A stretch of 26,479 nt of DNA. Origin: an uncultured Bacteroidales bacterium (GTDB lineage Bacteria; Bacteroidota; Bacteroidia; Bacteroidales; UBA932). Positions 1 through 6,392 of the stretch are shown in pieces. Where the stretch lies: NCBI GenBank assembly GCA_910585445.1, contig CAJUEK010000034.1, forward strand, positions 1-26,479, read 5' to 3'. The position numbers and the translations under genes were made by a program. The notes beneath the pieces are model-generated. The model saw nothing but the letters and a program-made list of their open reading frames with translations, searched no databases and was not told where the DNA came from. The first letter of the stretch is position 1; each line of letters opens with the position of its first letter.

Positions 1-502
1 TTAACTATGGTACCACCATATCGGCATGACCTGTCTTGATATCAGCATCTGATTCATGGCAGCAGTAGTTTAGGAGTTCCGTTTATACTGTAAGACAAAA
101 CGGATAATGGTTCACATGCAAAAGTATGTGTTTATGGATAAGTATCGGTATTGCAAGCTCTGGAACATCTAATTATATAGATCAGACTTCAGTTATTGAT
201 GCAGGTTTCCAATGGAAAGAACCGGCCTTAGGAAGGCTGGCGGATAAAATGGTAAGTCCAAAATTACGGTTCAAGTTGCGCACAAGGAAAACTTTGTAAT
301 TAACTAAAAATGAAATAATTACAAATTCTTAACAGCCCCATGGCGGGACACTGGTGAAGACGTTTATAAATGTAATGATACCATTATGCCGCCATACCAT
401 GAATTTCTCTCATATATCTTATAGTATAGTGAGGCCATCAGTGTTCAACTCTTGATGAAATCCTGAGTTACTGCAGAATCAGAAAATTTAATTCATTTAG
501 CT
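1..502. other. AT-rich stretch with no confident gene
   Basis: Apart from the small open frame at 126-299, no reading frame of useful length, RNA gene or insertion-sequence end is visible. Stops are frequent in all frames and base composition is lower in GC than in the housekeeping part of the window. It looks like intergenic or decaying accessory DNA. The left side may hold the end of a feature that lies outside the window. Confidence 0.4.
126..299 (+). CDS. Possible small hypothetical protein or gene remnant, 57 aa
   Basis: An open frame begins with ATG at 126 and stops with TAA at 297-299; the frame is open upstream only back to a stop at 105-107. The product ends in a strongly basic tail (KLRFKLRTRKTL) after a segment AGFQWKEPALGRLADKM that reads like real protein rather than random translation. 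I do not recognise the family. There is no obvious promoter or ribosome binding site, and the surrounding DNA is AT-rich and looks decayed, so this may be the C-terminal stub of a lost gene rather than a functional gene. Confidence 0.2.
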   Translation: MCLWISIGIASSGTSNYIDQTSVIDAGFQWKEPALGRLADKMVSPKLRFKLRTRKTL

Positions 503-770
503 ATGAAAGCAGTTTGTAAGATTTTTTACACTGTTGTCCATTGCATCTGGTTTTACCGCTTGTAATAAACAGATTGATGCAGATATTAAAGACACTGATA
601 CTCCAAATGAGTATGAATGTCTTGTAGCGACCATCCACAATGCGGTCCTTGAGCAATATTTTGAAGAAAATTGTATCGGAGGGTTTGTAGGCAGCCTTAT
701 CGTAGGTGCAGTTTTTTCTTTAAAAGTTGATACCTATGATCCTTCTGATCCTCAAGGTGATATGAACTAA
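503..770 (+). pseudogene. Small lipoprotein gene broken by a frameshift in a T6 run
   Basis: An ATG at 503 starts a lipoprotein-like signal (MKAVCKIF) that runs into stop in its own frame at codon 21. One frame over, the sequence continues as TLLSIASGFTACNKQ and then about 70 residues to the stop at 768-770. If one T is removed from the six Ts at 522-527, the two parts join into a textbook lipoprotein signal peptide with lipobox FTAC and a mature chain rich in acidic residues, including a hydrophobic glycine-containing stretch (CIGGFVGSLIVGAVFSL). I do not recognise the mature domain. Alternatively translation begins at TTG 534, which would leave a poor signal peptide. The next gene starts a few bases downstream, so the pair may have been one transcription unit. 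The break could be mutation, a slippage switch, or an assembly error. Confidence 0.5.
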
Positions 771-782
771 AAAATGTTTTCT

Positions 783-971
783 ATGAAAAACAAATTGAGA
801 TATATTCTGAACATGCTTTTCGGAGGTATAATAGGAGCTTTAATCACCATGTTTATAGGCGGGTCGTTTTCCTGGGAAAATTTTGGTCTGGCTGTACTTA
901 TAGTATCGGCAGTCCCGTTGTTGCTGCTTCTGCTGCAGGTATTGCTATATTTAACCAGAAAGTCCAAATGA
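783..971 (+). CDS. Small membrane protein with two predicted helices, 62 aa
   Basis: Two hydrophobic segments, at about residues 8-24 and 34-55, are separated by a short polar turn (GGSFSWENFG), and the N-terminus is basic (MKNKLR); this predicts a small inner-membrane hairpin protein. An ATG three codons earlier, at 774, is also possible; I prefer 783 because it begins directly with the basic MKNKLRYIL segment. It follows the broken lipoprotein gene with only a few bases between, so they may be a unit. The basic end (LTRKSK) is abrupt, and sequence just downstream (about 1068-1106) translates to MLKKVQNDEEERR before a stop, which could be the remainder of a once longer protein. Function unknown. 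Confidence 0.4.
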   Translation: MKNKLRYILNMLFGGIIGALITMFIGGSFSWENFGLAVLIVSAVPLLLLLLQVLLYLTRKSK

Positions 972-1588
972 CATGTTCGGGTTATTTCCCCCGTTTTGGC
1001 TGTAAAGCCTTATTTGCGGGGAATACCTGCATGTACAAAAAGCCTGCTGACTTTGTAAAACGAGATGCTTAAGAAGGTTCAGAATGACGAGGAGGAAAGA
1101 CGCTAAAGGTCCACTCCGGACCAATACCTCAGCATAACGTAGCAAAATCCGGCATTGATGCTGAAGGCATATTGCCAGATGAAACTTCTATCACAGTGGT
1201 CTGTTGGAATGGATGTGAAAAGAGGCCGTTCAGGATGCCTGTGATATAGGGATAGGTAATGGTACTTCTTGCTGCAGACCTCGGCGGATTGTTCTACGAT
1301 ATCGATAGCAAGGAGCAGGATGTCCAGGAAGCCATATCGGGGCATGTAGCCAACGGTAAATGCCATCTATAGCATCGGGAATGACTATTTCAGTTATTGT
1401 AAGCATGGAACAGATGCCAGGGCATTCCCATTATTGAGAATAACGAAGTTCAAGATAAAATACGGGAAGAGGCCTTGGATGTAAATATGACCGGTAATTT
1501 TGCAATTACCATTTTTGCAGTTCATATATAGCAAAAGTCAAGAGCAAAACGTCAAGCTTGCTTGTGACGTTTTGCCGGACGCGTCCTC
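972..1588. other. 617-bp stretch without a confident gene, probably decayed
   Basis: Short protein-like pieces occur in different frames, for example MLKKVQNDEEERR at about 1068-1106 and LGGLFYDIDSKEQDVQEAI at about 1280-1336, but no frame stays open. An 87-codon open frame on the minus strand (1103-1366) has no start context or recognisable domain and is not called. The pattern fits a decayed gene or gene pair. A strong inverted repeat sits at the right end next to trmO and is listed separately. Confidence 0.4.
1544..1575 (-). terminator. Stem-loop downstream of trmO
   Basis: Arms GCAAAACGTCA (1544-1554) and TGACGTTTTGC (1565-1575) pair perfectly over 11 bases around a 10-base loop. It lies 13 bases beyond the end of the minus-strand trmO gene. 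The stem is strong, but there is no clean T-run on the minus strand, so it is either a weak intrinsic terminator or a 3'-end stabilising hairpin. Confidence 0.55.
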
Positions 1589-2308
1589 CTATTCGCTGCA
1601 TTTGCTGATATCCAGCACCTCAAGAACTTCTCCGCAGACAGTGAACCTCACGTTCATGCCGCAATATGACATCCCGTAAACCCTCTCCGGGTCATCATGA
1701 TACGACGGACGCGGGTCCAGGGCAAGCACTTCGGAAAGGGCGGAAAGCATGGCTTCACTCCCTATCCTTTCTGCACAACCGTCTGGAATCACTACATGCA
1801 ACCTCCTGTCGCTCAGCGAATCCACATATCCGCACACTGATTCAGGACGGGAATCGGCATACCTTATATAAGGTTTGATGTCATAAATCGGAGTGCCGTC
1901 CATAAGGTCAGCGCCACGCACGTTTATGCACGGCCCGTCGGGGGTGTTCTCCGATATGCTTTCAATCTCCACACAGGACAGGCCGATTGGATTCGGACGG
2001 AATGGCGAACGCGTGGCAAAAACGCCGACATGCGCATTGCCTCCCAAGCGAGGAGGACGGACGGTCGGCTGCCATGTACCGCATGCCTTGTTCGCGGAAA
2101 AGCCCCATATGAGCCACAGGTGCGAGAAATCTTCCAGACCCCTCAATGCGGCCGGGTTCCTGTACTCTTTCTCGAACACGATAGTCCCGCGTAATCCTTC
2201 TGCCAGCCCGCTCTGGCGCGGAATGCCGAATTTTTCCGGAAACTCAGTCCGTATGTAAGCTATAGGTTTGATTTCCATATGTGATGATGCACTTATTCCA
2301 TTGAACAT
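1589..2308 (-). CDS. trmO: tRNA (N6-threonylcarbamoyladenosine(37)-N6)-methyltransferase TrmO
   Basis: TrmO (formerly TsaA/YaeB, UPF0066) uses S-adenosylmethionine to N6-methylate t6A37 in certain threonine tRNAs. The protein shows the family signature GVFATRSPFRPNPIGLS (residues 95-111), the upstream block SHLWLIWGF (62-70), and the conserved C-terminal DPRPSY...ERVYGM segment (198-213). At 239 residues it matches the full-length bacterial form (about 235 in E. coli) rather than the shorter archaeal type. Start: ATG at 2308 is preceded by an AG-rich stretch (cagagaaaat); an internal ATG at 2278 gives MEIKPIAYI, which agrees better with typical N-termini, so the first ten residues are uncertain. 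It is divergent from the HD-domain gene, with a shared upstream region of about 220 bases. Stop-proximal hairpin at 1544-1575. Confidence 0.9.
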   Translation of the reverse strand: MFNGISASSHMEIKPIAYIRTEFPEKFGIPRQSGLAEGLRGTIVFEKEYRNPAALRGLEDFSHLWLIWGFSANKACGTWQPTVRPPRLGGNAHVGVFATRSPFRPNPIGLSCVEIESISENTPDGPCINVRGADLMDGTPIYDIKPYIRYADSRPESVCGYVDSLSDRRLHVVIPDGCAERIGSEAMLSALSEVLALDPRPSYHDDPERVYGMSYCGMNVRFTVCGEVLEVLDISKCSE

Positions 2309-2383
2309 ATTTTCTCTGTGCCGGCATTACATAGCCAGTGCCTCTCCGCTTTAACCTTGCCGCCAGCAGCATTTTGGAGGGTA

Positions 2384-2391
2384 CAAAAATA
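2384..2391 (-). promoter_or_regulatory. Possible -7 box for trmO
   Basis: On the minus strand the sequence reads TATTTTTG, fitting the Bacteroidota TAnnTTTG -7 consensus. No good -33 TTTG lies 19-21 bases upstream. It would give a leader of about 70 nt. Confidence 0.35.
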
Positions 2392-2500
2392 ACGTTTTTA
2401 TATGAGAGCACAGACAGGAAATCTTCCCCGCATGAGGAGATTTTCCCCGATGGCAATATAATTCAGGTAACGGCAGGATATGATTATCCGGTACAAAACA

Positions 2501-2508
2501 TATATTTG
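2501..2508 (+). promoter_or_regulatory. -7 box (TATATTTG) for the HD-domain gene
   Basis: TATATTTG followed by C is an exact match to the Bacteroidota -7 consensus and sits 18 bases before the ATG at 2527. It lies inside the longer open frame that starts at 2338, so it argues that translation starts at 2527. A -33 TTTG is not evident. Confidence 0.5.
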
Positions 2509-2526
2509 CATAAAAATGAAAATGAC

Positions 2527-3159
2527 ATGGAGAAAAATGGAAAGGGAAATGCCGCCATTGCATCAGACGGGCACGCTGAGCTGGCACGAATAATAGAGTT
2601 CTGCACCGAGATTGACAAACAGAAATTCATACGGAGACATACATATCTTACAGACGGGGTGCGGCTTGAAAACGATGCCGAACATGCCTGGCATCTTGCT
2701 GTCATGGCAATTCTCCTGTCAGACTATGCGAACGAAAAAATAGATTTGCTGAAAGTGGTCAGCATGGTGCTGATACACGACCTCGTTGAGATATACGCTG
2801 GAGATACTTTCGCGTATGACGAAGAGGGGAAACTGACACAGAAGGCACGCGAGAGTGCTGCAGCGGATCGGCTTTTCAGCATGCTGCCTGACAAAATGGC
2901 GGTGAAGATGAGAGGCCTTTGGGAAGAATTTGAGGCATGGAAGACTCCAGAGGCAAAATTCGCCCATACCATGGACAATTTCCAGCCGATGATGCTGCAG
3001 GCCGCCACTGACGGCAAATCATGGCAGGAAGACGGGCGTACACTTGCAGAAGTGCTCGGAAGAAACTCCAGGACAGCGGAAGGTTCCGAAATTCTTTGGG
3101 AATACGCCAAATCAGAATTCATCTCAAAGCAGATTGCAAAGGGGCATTTGAAAGAATAA
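2527..3159 (+). CDS. HD-domain hydrolase, YfbR/HDDC2-like 5'-deoxynucleotidase
   Basis: This 210-residue protein has the metal-binding pattern of the YfbR/HDDC2 group: H53 (in NDAEHAWHLA), H84-D85 followed by E88 and D93 (IHDLVEIYAGD), and a distal D150 (HTMDNF). Family members remove phosphate from deoxynucleoside 5'-monophosphates with a divalent metal, so a role in nucleotide-pool housekeeping is likely; the exact substrate cannot be read from the sequence. The frame is open back to 2338, but the upstream 63 residues look non-coding and contain a -7 promoter box at 2501-2508, so I place the start at the ATG at 2527. It is divergent from trmO and about 100 bases upstream of the SDR gene on the same strand. 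Confidence 0.85.
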   Translation: MEKNGKGNAAIASDGHAELARIIEFCTEIDKQKFIRRHTYLTDGVRLENDAEHAWHLAVMAILLSDYANEKIDLLKVVSMVLIHDLVEIYAGDTFAYDEEGKLTQKARESAAADRLFSMLPDKMAVKMRGLWEEFEAWKTPEAKFAHTMDNFQPMMLQAATDGKSWQEDGRTLAEVLGRNSRTAEGSEILWEYAKSEFISKQIAKGHLKE

Positions 3160-3184
3160 TGTTCATAGCCGTCAAAGGAATAGT

Positions 3185-3216
3185 TTTGGCATCATTTAGG
3201 CAGTGAAATATTTTCC
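3185..3216 (+). promoter_or_regulatory. Weak candidate promoter for the SDR gene
   Basis: A -33 TTTG (3185-3188) is followed after 20 bases by TATTTTCC (3209-3216), which departs from TAnnTTTG at the last two bases. Spacing is right; the -7 match is imperfect. Confidence 0.3.
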
Positions 3217-3257
3217 ACAAAAATGTCCTCAAGGCAGGACGTGAAAATTTTGACAAA

Positions 3258-4010
3258 ATGAAAGATCTCTTAAAAGGTAAAATTGCCGTTGTCACAGGCG
3301 GCACACGCGGCATCGGCTATGCGATTGTGAAAAAATATCTGGAAGCAGGAGCCTCTGTGGCTCTTTGCGGCTCCAGGCAGCAGACTGCGGAAGCTGCGCT
3401 TGAACGCATCAAAGAAGAATTTCCGGATGCAAGTGCAATGGCCATATGGCCGGACCTGACAGACCCTCAGTCTGTAGCCCGGGCATTTGCCGAAGTGAAG
3501 GACAAATTCGGAAAAATAGACATTCTTGCCAACAATGCCGGCATCTCACAAAGTACGGCATTATATGACTACACCGAAAAAGAGTTTGACGACATCCTCG
3601 AACTAAACATAAAGGCAGTCATGGTATGCAGTCAGGCGGCGGCACGGCTGATGAAAGAAGACGGAGGCGGCGTAATCGTAAACACAAGCTCAGTTGTGAG
3701 CCTTTACGGACAAGCTTCAGGATGCGGTTACCCGGCATCAAAATATGCCGTGAACGGGCTCACGAAATCCCTTGCAAGAGAGCTCGCCAAAGACAAGATA
3801 CGCGTCAATGCGGTAGCGCCCGGAATCATACGCACTGACATGGTGGCCAAATTGCCGGACCAGATGATACAGCCGCTGATAAGCAGAATCCCGGCCGGCA
3901 GAATGGGAGAGCCGGAAGACATTGCAAACGCTTTCCTGTTCCTGTCAAGCGACCTCGCCTCATACATAACAGGCGCAGTACTTTCTGTTGACGGAGGAGT
4001 CATAATCTGA
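3258..4010 (+). CDS. Classical SDR-family oxidoreductase (FabG-like)
   Basis: This is a 250-residue short-chain dehydrogenase/reductase with a Rossmann fold. Visible elements are the cofactor loop TGGTRGIG (13-20), NNAG (92-95), and the catalytic tetrad N117, S144 or S145, Y158 and K162 in YPASK. The C-terminal block YITGAVLSVDGG (236-247) is typical of FabG-like enzymes. The family reduces or oxidises ketones and alcohols with NAD(P)H; members include 3-oxoacyl-ACP reductases, sugar and steroid dehydrogenases. Arg17 in the glycine loop and the lack of an acidic residue right after beta-strand 2 (SRQQ, 39-42) hint at NADPH, by analogy. Substrate not assignable. It is about 100 bases after the HD gene, with its own weak promoter candidate, and is followed by a long AT-rich gap. 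Confidence 0.9.
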   Translation: MKDLLKGKIAVVTGGTRGIGYAIVKKYLEAGASVALCGSRQQTAEAALERIKEEFPDASAMAIWPDLTDPQSVARAFAEVKDKFGKIDILANNAGISQSTALYDYTEKEFDDILELNIKAVMVCSQAAARLMKEDGGGVIVNTSSVVSLYGQASGCGYPASKYAVNGLTKSLARELAKDKIRVNAVAPGIIRTDMVAKLPDQMIQPLISRIPAGRMGEPEDIANAFLFLSSDLASYITGAVLSVDGGVII

Positions 4011-4256
4011 TTCTGTCGCACCAAAGGCAGCCCATTGCATAAATACGGGACATTGGATTCTGTTCAAACAGTCCCGACAAACACAGGCAATTCCATAAAT
4101 GTCATATCGTTAACCCGGTTCAATGGTATTTATGGAATTTGCTTTTGTTAGTGCGTGGTTTCAATCATGATTGTGGAGACGGGCTGATTAAAGTCCTGGT
4201 TTTGAAATTTACTTGAATGTATCATTTATTGTGTTGGCAACAGAAAAAATATTCAA
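4011..4256. other. Intergenic region with inverted repeats, no gene
   Basis: No coding frame is convincing. Two inverted repeats are visible. CGGGAC (4046-4051) pairs with GTCCCG (4071-4076) and could end SDR transcription, though no T-run follows. A perfect 12-base repeat AATTCCATAAAT (4089-4100) pairs with ATTTATGGAATT (4128-4139) across a 27-base loop. From 4200 the DNA becomes very AT-rich and leads into the repeat/promoter block ahead of the ATPase gene. Confidence 0.4.
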
Positions 4257-4302
4257 ACTCCGCAAATCTTATAATTTTTCGGGAGTTGACTCCGCAAATC
4301 TT
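4257..4302 (+). repeat. Two direct copies of ACTCCGCAAATCTT, 32-base period
   Basis: ACTCCGCAAATCTT occurs at 4257-4270 and again at 4289-4302. The first copy is followed by TTTTTCGGGAGT, so ACTCC and GGAGT also form an inverted repeat, and GGAGTTGACTCC at 4282-4293 is a near-perfect palindrome. The block sits 130-180 bases before the ATPase start. Function unknown; possibilities are a protein-binding array or the conserved flank of a mobile cassette. Confidence 0.6.
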
Positions 4303-4320
4303 TTAAGATTTAAGGAATTT

Positions 4321-4349
4321 GTATATATTTGCGCTTCGCGCACATATAC
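4321..4349 (+). promoter_or_regulatory. First -7 box inside an imperfect hairpin
   Basis: TATATTTG at 4324-4331 matches the Bacteroidota -7 consensus. It lies within an imperfect hairpin: GTATAT (4321-4326) pairs with ATATAC (4344-4349) and GCGC (4331-4334) with GCGC (4338-4341) over a TTC loop. No clean -33 TTTG is present, so whether this promoter is active is uncertain. Confidence 0.35.
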
Positions 4350-4357
4350 TGATGCGC

Positions 4358-4411
4358 TTCGGCAGAATCAAAGTAAACTTTGCTTCTGCTCTCAGCTTTA
4401 TGTATATTTGC
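4358..4411 (+). repeat. Structured promoter element, copy 1
   Basis: This 54-base element precedes the ATPase gene and matches 5713-5766 at 42 of 54 positions without gaps (hand count). It holds a hairpin with a 6-bp outer stem (4362-4367 with 4384-4389), a conserved T/C mismatch, a 5-bp inner stem (CAAAG with CTTTG) and a TAAA loop. Thirteen bases after the hairpin comes the -7 box TATATTTGC. Three base pairs differ from copy 2 by compensatory changes, so the fold appears to be under selection. Confidence 0.65.
4379..4410 (+). promoter_or_regulatory. Promoter of the AAA ATPase gene
   Basis: TTTG at 4379-4382 and TATATTTG at 4403-4410 are separated by 20 bases, an exact match to the Bacteroidota TTTG/TAnnTTTG pattern. 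The ATG at 4434 follows 23 bases later. The -33 box falls in the 3' arm of the hairpin at 4362-4389, so melting or extrusion of the hairpin could affect sigma binding. Confidence 0.65.
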
Positions 4412-4433
4412 ACAGAACAGAAAATAATGCAAT

Positions 4434-5564
4434 ATGATTAAAAGAGCCATAGAGGATAGGATAAATAATGCCCTCGCTAAGAAAAAAGCAGTAACTATTA
4501 TGGGGCCGCGTCAGGTTGGAAAATCGACTCTTGCTGGTGAAATAATTCCCAAGGATGCAAAAATTCTTGAAATCAATGGCGATAATACTGATGTTCAGAC
4601 AATGTTTGTAAATGTAGATGAGGCAAAAATGAAAATCCTCATCGGTAACAACAACTTCCTTTTCGTTGATGAGGCTCAGAAGATTGAGAATGTCGGCAAT
4701 ATGCTCAAAATCGTAGCTGAGAAATTCAAGGACGTCAGAATCATCGTTACCGGCAGTTCGGCATTCAAACTTGCAGAAGCAGTCAATGAGTCCTTGACTG
4801 GCAGAAAGCGCGAATTCAAACTATATCCGCTATCATTCAAAGAAATGGCGGAAGAAACAAGTGCTCTGGAAGAATCAAGAATGATTGATCATAGACTGAT
4901 TTATGGCTATTATCCCGAGGTTGTCATATCTCCTGGCGATGAGAAAGAAGTACTCAAAGAACTTCTTGACAGTTATCTTTATAAAGATGTCATGGAGGAA
5001 AATAACATCGCCAAGCCCGATAAATTGGTAAAACTGGTTCAAGCTATTGCCTTTCAGATTGGCTCAACCATATCTGCAACTGAGCTATCGGGGCTCGTCG
5101 GAATTGATGCAAAAACTGTAGAACGCTACATTGAGATACTCGAAAAGAGTTATATCATTTTTACTCTTCCATCATATGCCAAGAATCAACGGAACGAACT
5201 GAAGTTTGCACGCAAGCTCTATTTTTGGGATATGGGAATCCGCAACGCGGTAATAGGCAATATGGCACCGGTATCCCTCAGATCCCCTGAAGAACTCGGT
5301 CATATGTGGGAAAACTTTGTAATTGCTGAACGACGCAAAAAAAATGAGTATGCCGGAAGAACATTTGTGCAGCACTACTTTTGGAGAACACAGCAAAAGA
5401 AAGAAGTTGACCTGATTGAGATTGAGGACGGAGTAATGACCGGCTTTGAAATAAAGAGAAAGGAAGGAAAACGTGTTGGAATTCCTGCACAATTTGCAGC
5501 CGCATACCCAGATGCTGAATTCGAATGCATCACGCCAAGCGAATTGATGAAGTTCTTAATGTAA
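4434..5564 (+). CDS. ATP-binding protein with AAA_14 and DUF4143-type domains
   Basis: This 376-residue protein has an N-terminal P-loop ATPase domain: Walker A GPRQVGKST (24-32), Walker B FLFVDEAQ (75-82), a sensor-like VTGSSAF (105-111) and GYYPEV (158-163). The C-terminal part resembles DUF4143: a winged-helix-like stretch (about 200-250), then KKEVDLIEIEDG and GFEIKRK (322-342), where D326, E339 and K341 recall a PD-(D/E)XK nuclease core. Such ATPases occur in many copies in Bacteroidota genomes and their function is not settled; roles in defence, toxin-antitoxin or mobile elements have been proposed. The gene stands alone, flanked by AT-rich DNA, direct repeats and structured promoter elements, and a hairpin follows its stop. 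Its codon use looks more AT-rich than that of the neighbours, suggesting recent transfer. Confidence 0.88.
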   Translation: MIKRAIEDRINNALAKKKAVTIMGPRQVGKSTLAGEIIPKDAKILEINGDNTDVQTMFVNVDEAKMKILIGNNNFLFVDEAQKIENVGNMLKIVAEKFKDVRIIVTGSSAFKLAEAVNESLTGRKREFKLYPLSFKEMAEETSALEESRMIDHRLIYGYYPEVVISPGDEKEVLKELLDSYLYKDVMEENNIAKPDKLVKLVQAIAFQIGSTISATELSGLVGIDAKTVERYIEILEKSYIIFTLPSYAKNQRNELKFARKLYFWDMGIRNAVIGNMAPVSLRSPEELGHMWENFVIAERRKKNEYAGRTFVQHYFWRTQQKKEVDLIEIEDGVMTGFEIKRKEGKRVGIPAQFAAAYPDAEFECITPSELMKFLM

Positions 5565-5587
5565 TTGTCTCAACTGTATTGGGACAA
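5565..5587 (+). terminator. Hairpin immediately after the ATPase stop
   Basis: TTGTCTCAA (5565-5573) pairs with TTGGGACAA (5579-5587), nine pairs including one G-T, around the loop CTGTA. It begins at the base after the stop codon. An A-rich rather than T-rich tail follows, so it may be a 3'-end structure rather than a classical intrinsic terminator. Confidence 0.45.
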
Positions 5588-5712
5588 ATTAAAAACACTC
5601 GGCACAGCTGAGATAATGCAGCCAAGATATTTGACTTCTTCTTTTTCAAACACTTTGCATAATCCATCCGTATGTGAACTGGTTTGAGCTGACGCTCATA
5701 TATACGCTTGGT

Positions 5713-5766
5713 TTCGGCATAGTGAAAATAAATTTTCCCTCTGCGCTCAACTTTTGCTATATTTGC
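5713..5766 (+). repeat. Structured promoter element, copy 2
   Basis: This second copy of the element at 4358-4411 lies just before the formate/nitrite-type channel gene. The hairpin pairs 5717-5722 with 5739-5744 (one T/C mismatch inside), then the same T/C mismatch, then GAAAA with TTTTC around a TAAA loop. The 13-base gap to TATATTTGC equals that in copy 1. The flanking DNA upstream (about 5695-5712) also resembles the upstream flank of copy 1. Confidence 0.65.
5758..5765 (+). promoter_or_regulatory. -7 box for the FNT-type channel gene
   Basis: TATATTTG followed by CG is an exact -7 consensus, 20 bases before the ATG at 5786. The position of the -33 box is occupied by TTTC (5734-5737) within the hairpin of the structured element, so the -33 match is weaker than in copy 1. 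Confidence 0.6.
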
Positions 5767-5785
5767 GCCCACAAAACAAGAACCC

Positions 5786-6385
5786 ATGAACACACTCTTA
5801 CGCTCATCAGTCCTTGCCGGCATTGCAATTGGAATCGCAGGTTTCGGATACCTTGCCATCGGAGGGCTTGCCGGGGCCGTCCTTTTCTCATTCGGACTTC
5901 TGACAGTAGTCGGATACAGGCTCAAACTTTACACAGGAACAGCCGGTTTCATAAAGAAAAATGAATTTGGGCAGCTGCTTCTCATATTGGGGGGCAACAT
6001 CATAGGCTGTCTTCTTGTGGCCCTTCTTTCAAGGATGTCCCCGCTGGGGCTTCAGGAGTCGGCTCAGAAGATTCTTGAACTGCGTCTTGCCACCGGAGCG
6101 CTGCGTTGCGGGCTTCTTGGAATAGGATGCGGCTTCATAATGACTACGGCAGTTACATTTGCCAGGGAAAAGAATTATCTGCCGCTGCTTTTCGGCGTGC
6201 CGATGTTCATCATATGCGGCTTCACCCACTGTGTAGCAGATGCATTCTACTACCTGTGCGTTCCGCTTGGCTTCATGAAAGAACATGCTCTTGAAATCCT
6301 TGGTGTATATGCATGCATAGTCCTGGGAAATTTCATCGGATGCAATCTTTACCGCCTTATTGCCGGCTCTTCTTCGGCAAACTGA
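5786..6385 (+). CDS. Formate/nitrite transporter (FNT) family channel, short form
   Basis: A 199-residue integral membrane protein with about six hydrophobic helices. FNT hallmarks are visible: a glycine-rich first helix, GGNIIGC (69-75), the pore-centre histidine in CGFTHCVADAFY (H148, in the position of the FocA GFEH motif) and a last-helix GNFIGCNLY (181-189). FNT proteins are pentameric channels that carry formate, nitrite or similar small anions with protons. The protein is shorter than FocA (about 285), mainly from short termini and loops; short versions are known in Bacteroidota. Start: ATG 20 bases after a -7 box. The gene converges on the pseudouridine synthase gene with only 7 bases between the stops. 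The anion carried cannot be told from sequence. Confidence 0.8.
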   Translation: MNTLLRSSVLAGIAIGIAGFGYLAIGGLAGAVLFSFGLLTVVGYRLKLYTGTAGFIKKNEFGQLLLILGGNIIGCLLVALLSRMSPLGLQESAQKILELRLATGALRCGLLGIGCGFIMTTAVTFAREKNYLPLLFGVPMFIICGFTHCVADAFYYLCVPLGFMKEHALEILGVYACIVLGNFIGCNLYRLIAGSSSAN

Positions 6386-6392
6386 TTTCTCT

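Noticed and set aside
1103..1366. 87-codon minus-strand frame
   Set aside because: No recognisable domain or signal, and no promoter; lies in decayed DNA.
2338..2526. N-terminal 63-residue extension of the HD-domain protein
   Set aside because: Does not resemble the family N-terminus and contains the -7 promoter box; start moved to 2527.
4213..4437. 74-codon open frame upstream of the ATPase gene
   Set aside because: It is built from the direct repeats, hairpins and promoter boxes, has no domain, and its end overlaps the ATPase start; a regulatory region reads better.
5530..5925. 131-codon minus-strand frame crossing the ATPase end, the intergenic gap and the channel gene start
   Set aside because: It is antisense to two better genes and covers the promoter element; the intergenic part (KKKKSNILAALSQLCRVF) is odd and might be a relic, but there is no start context or family.
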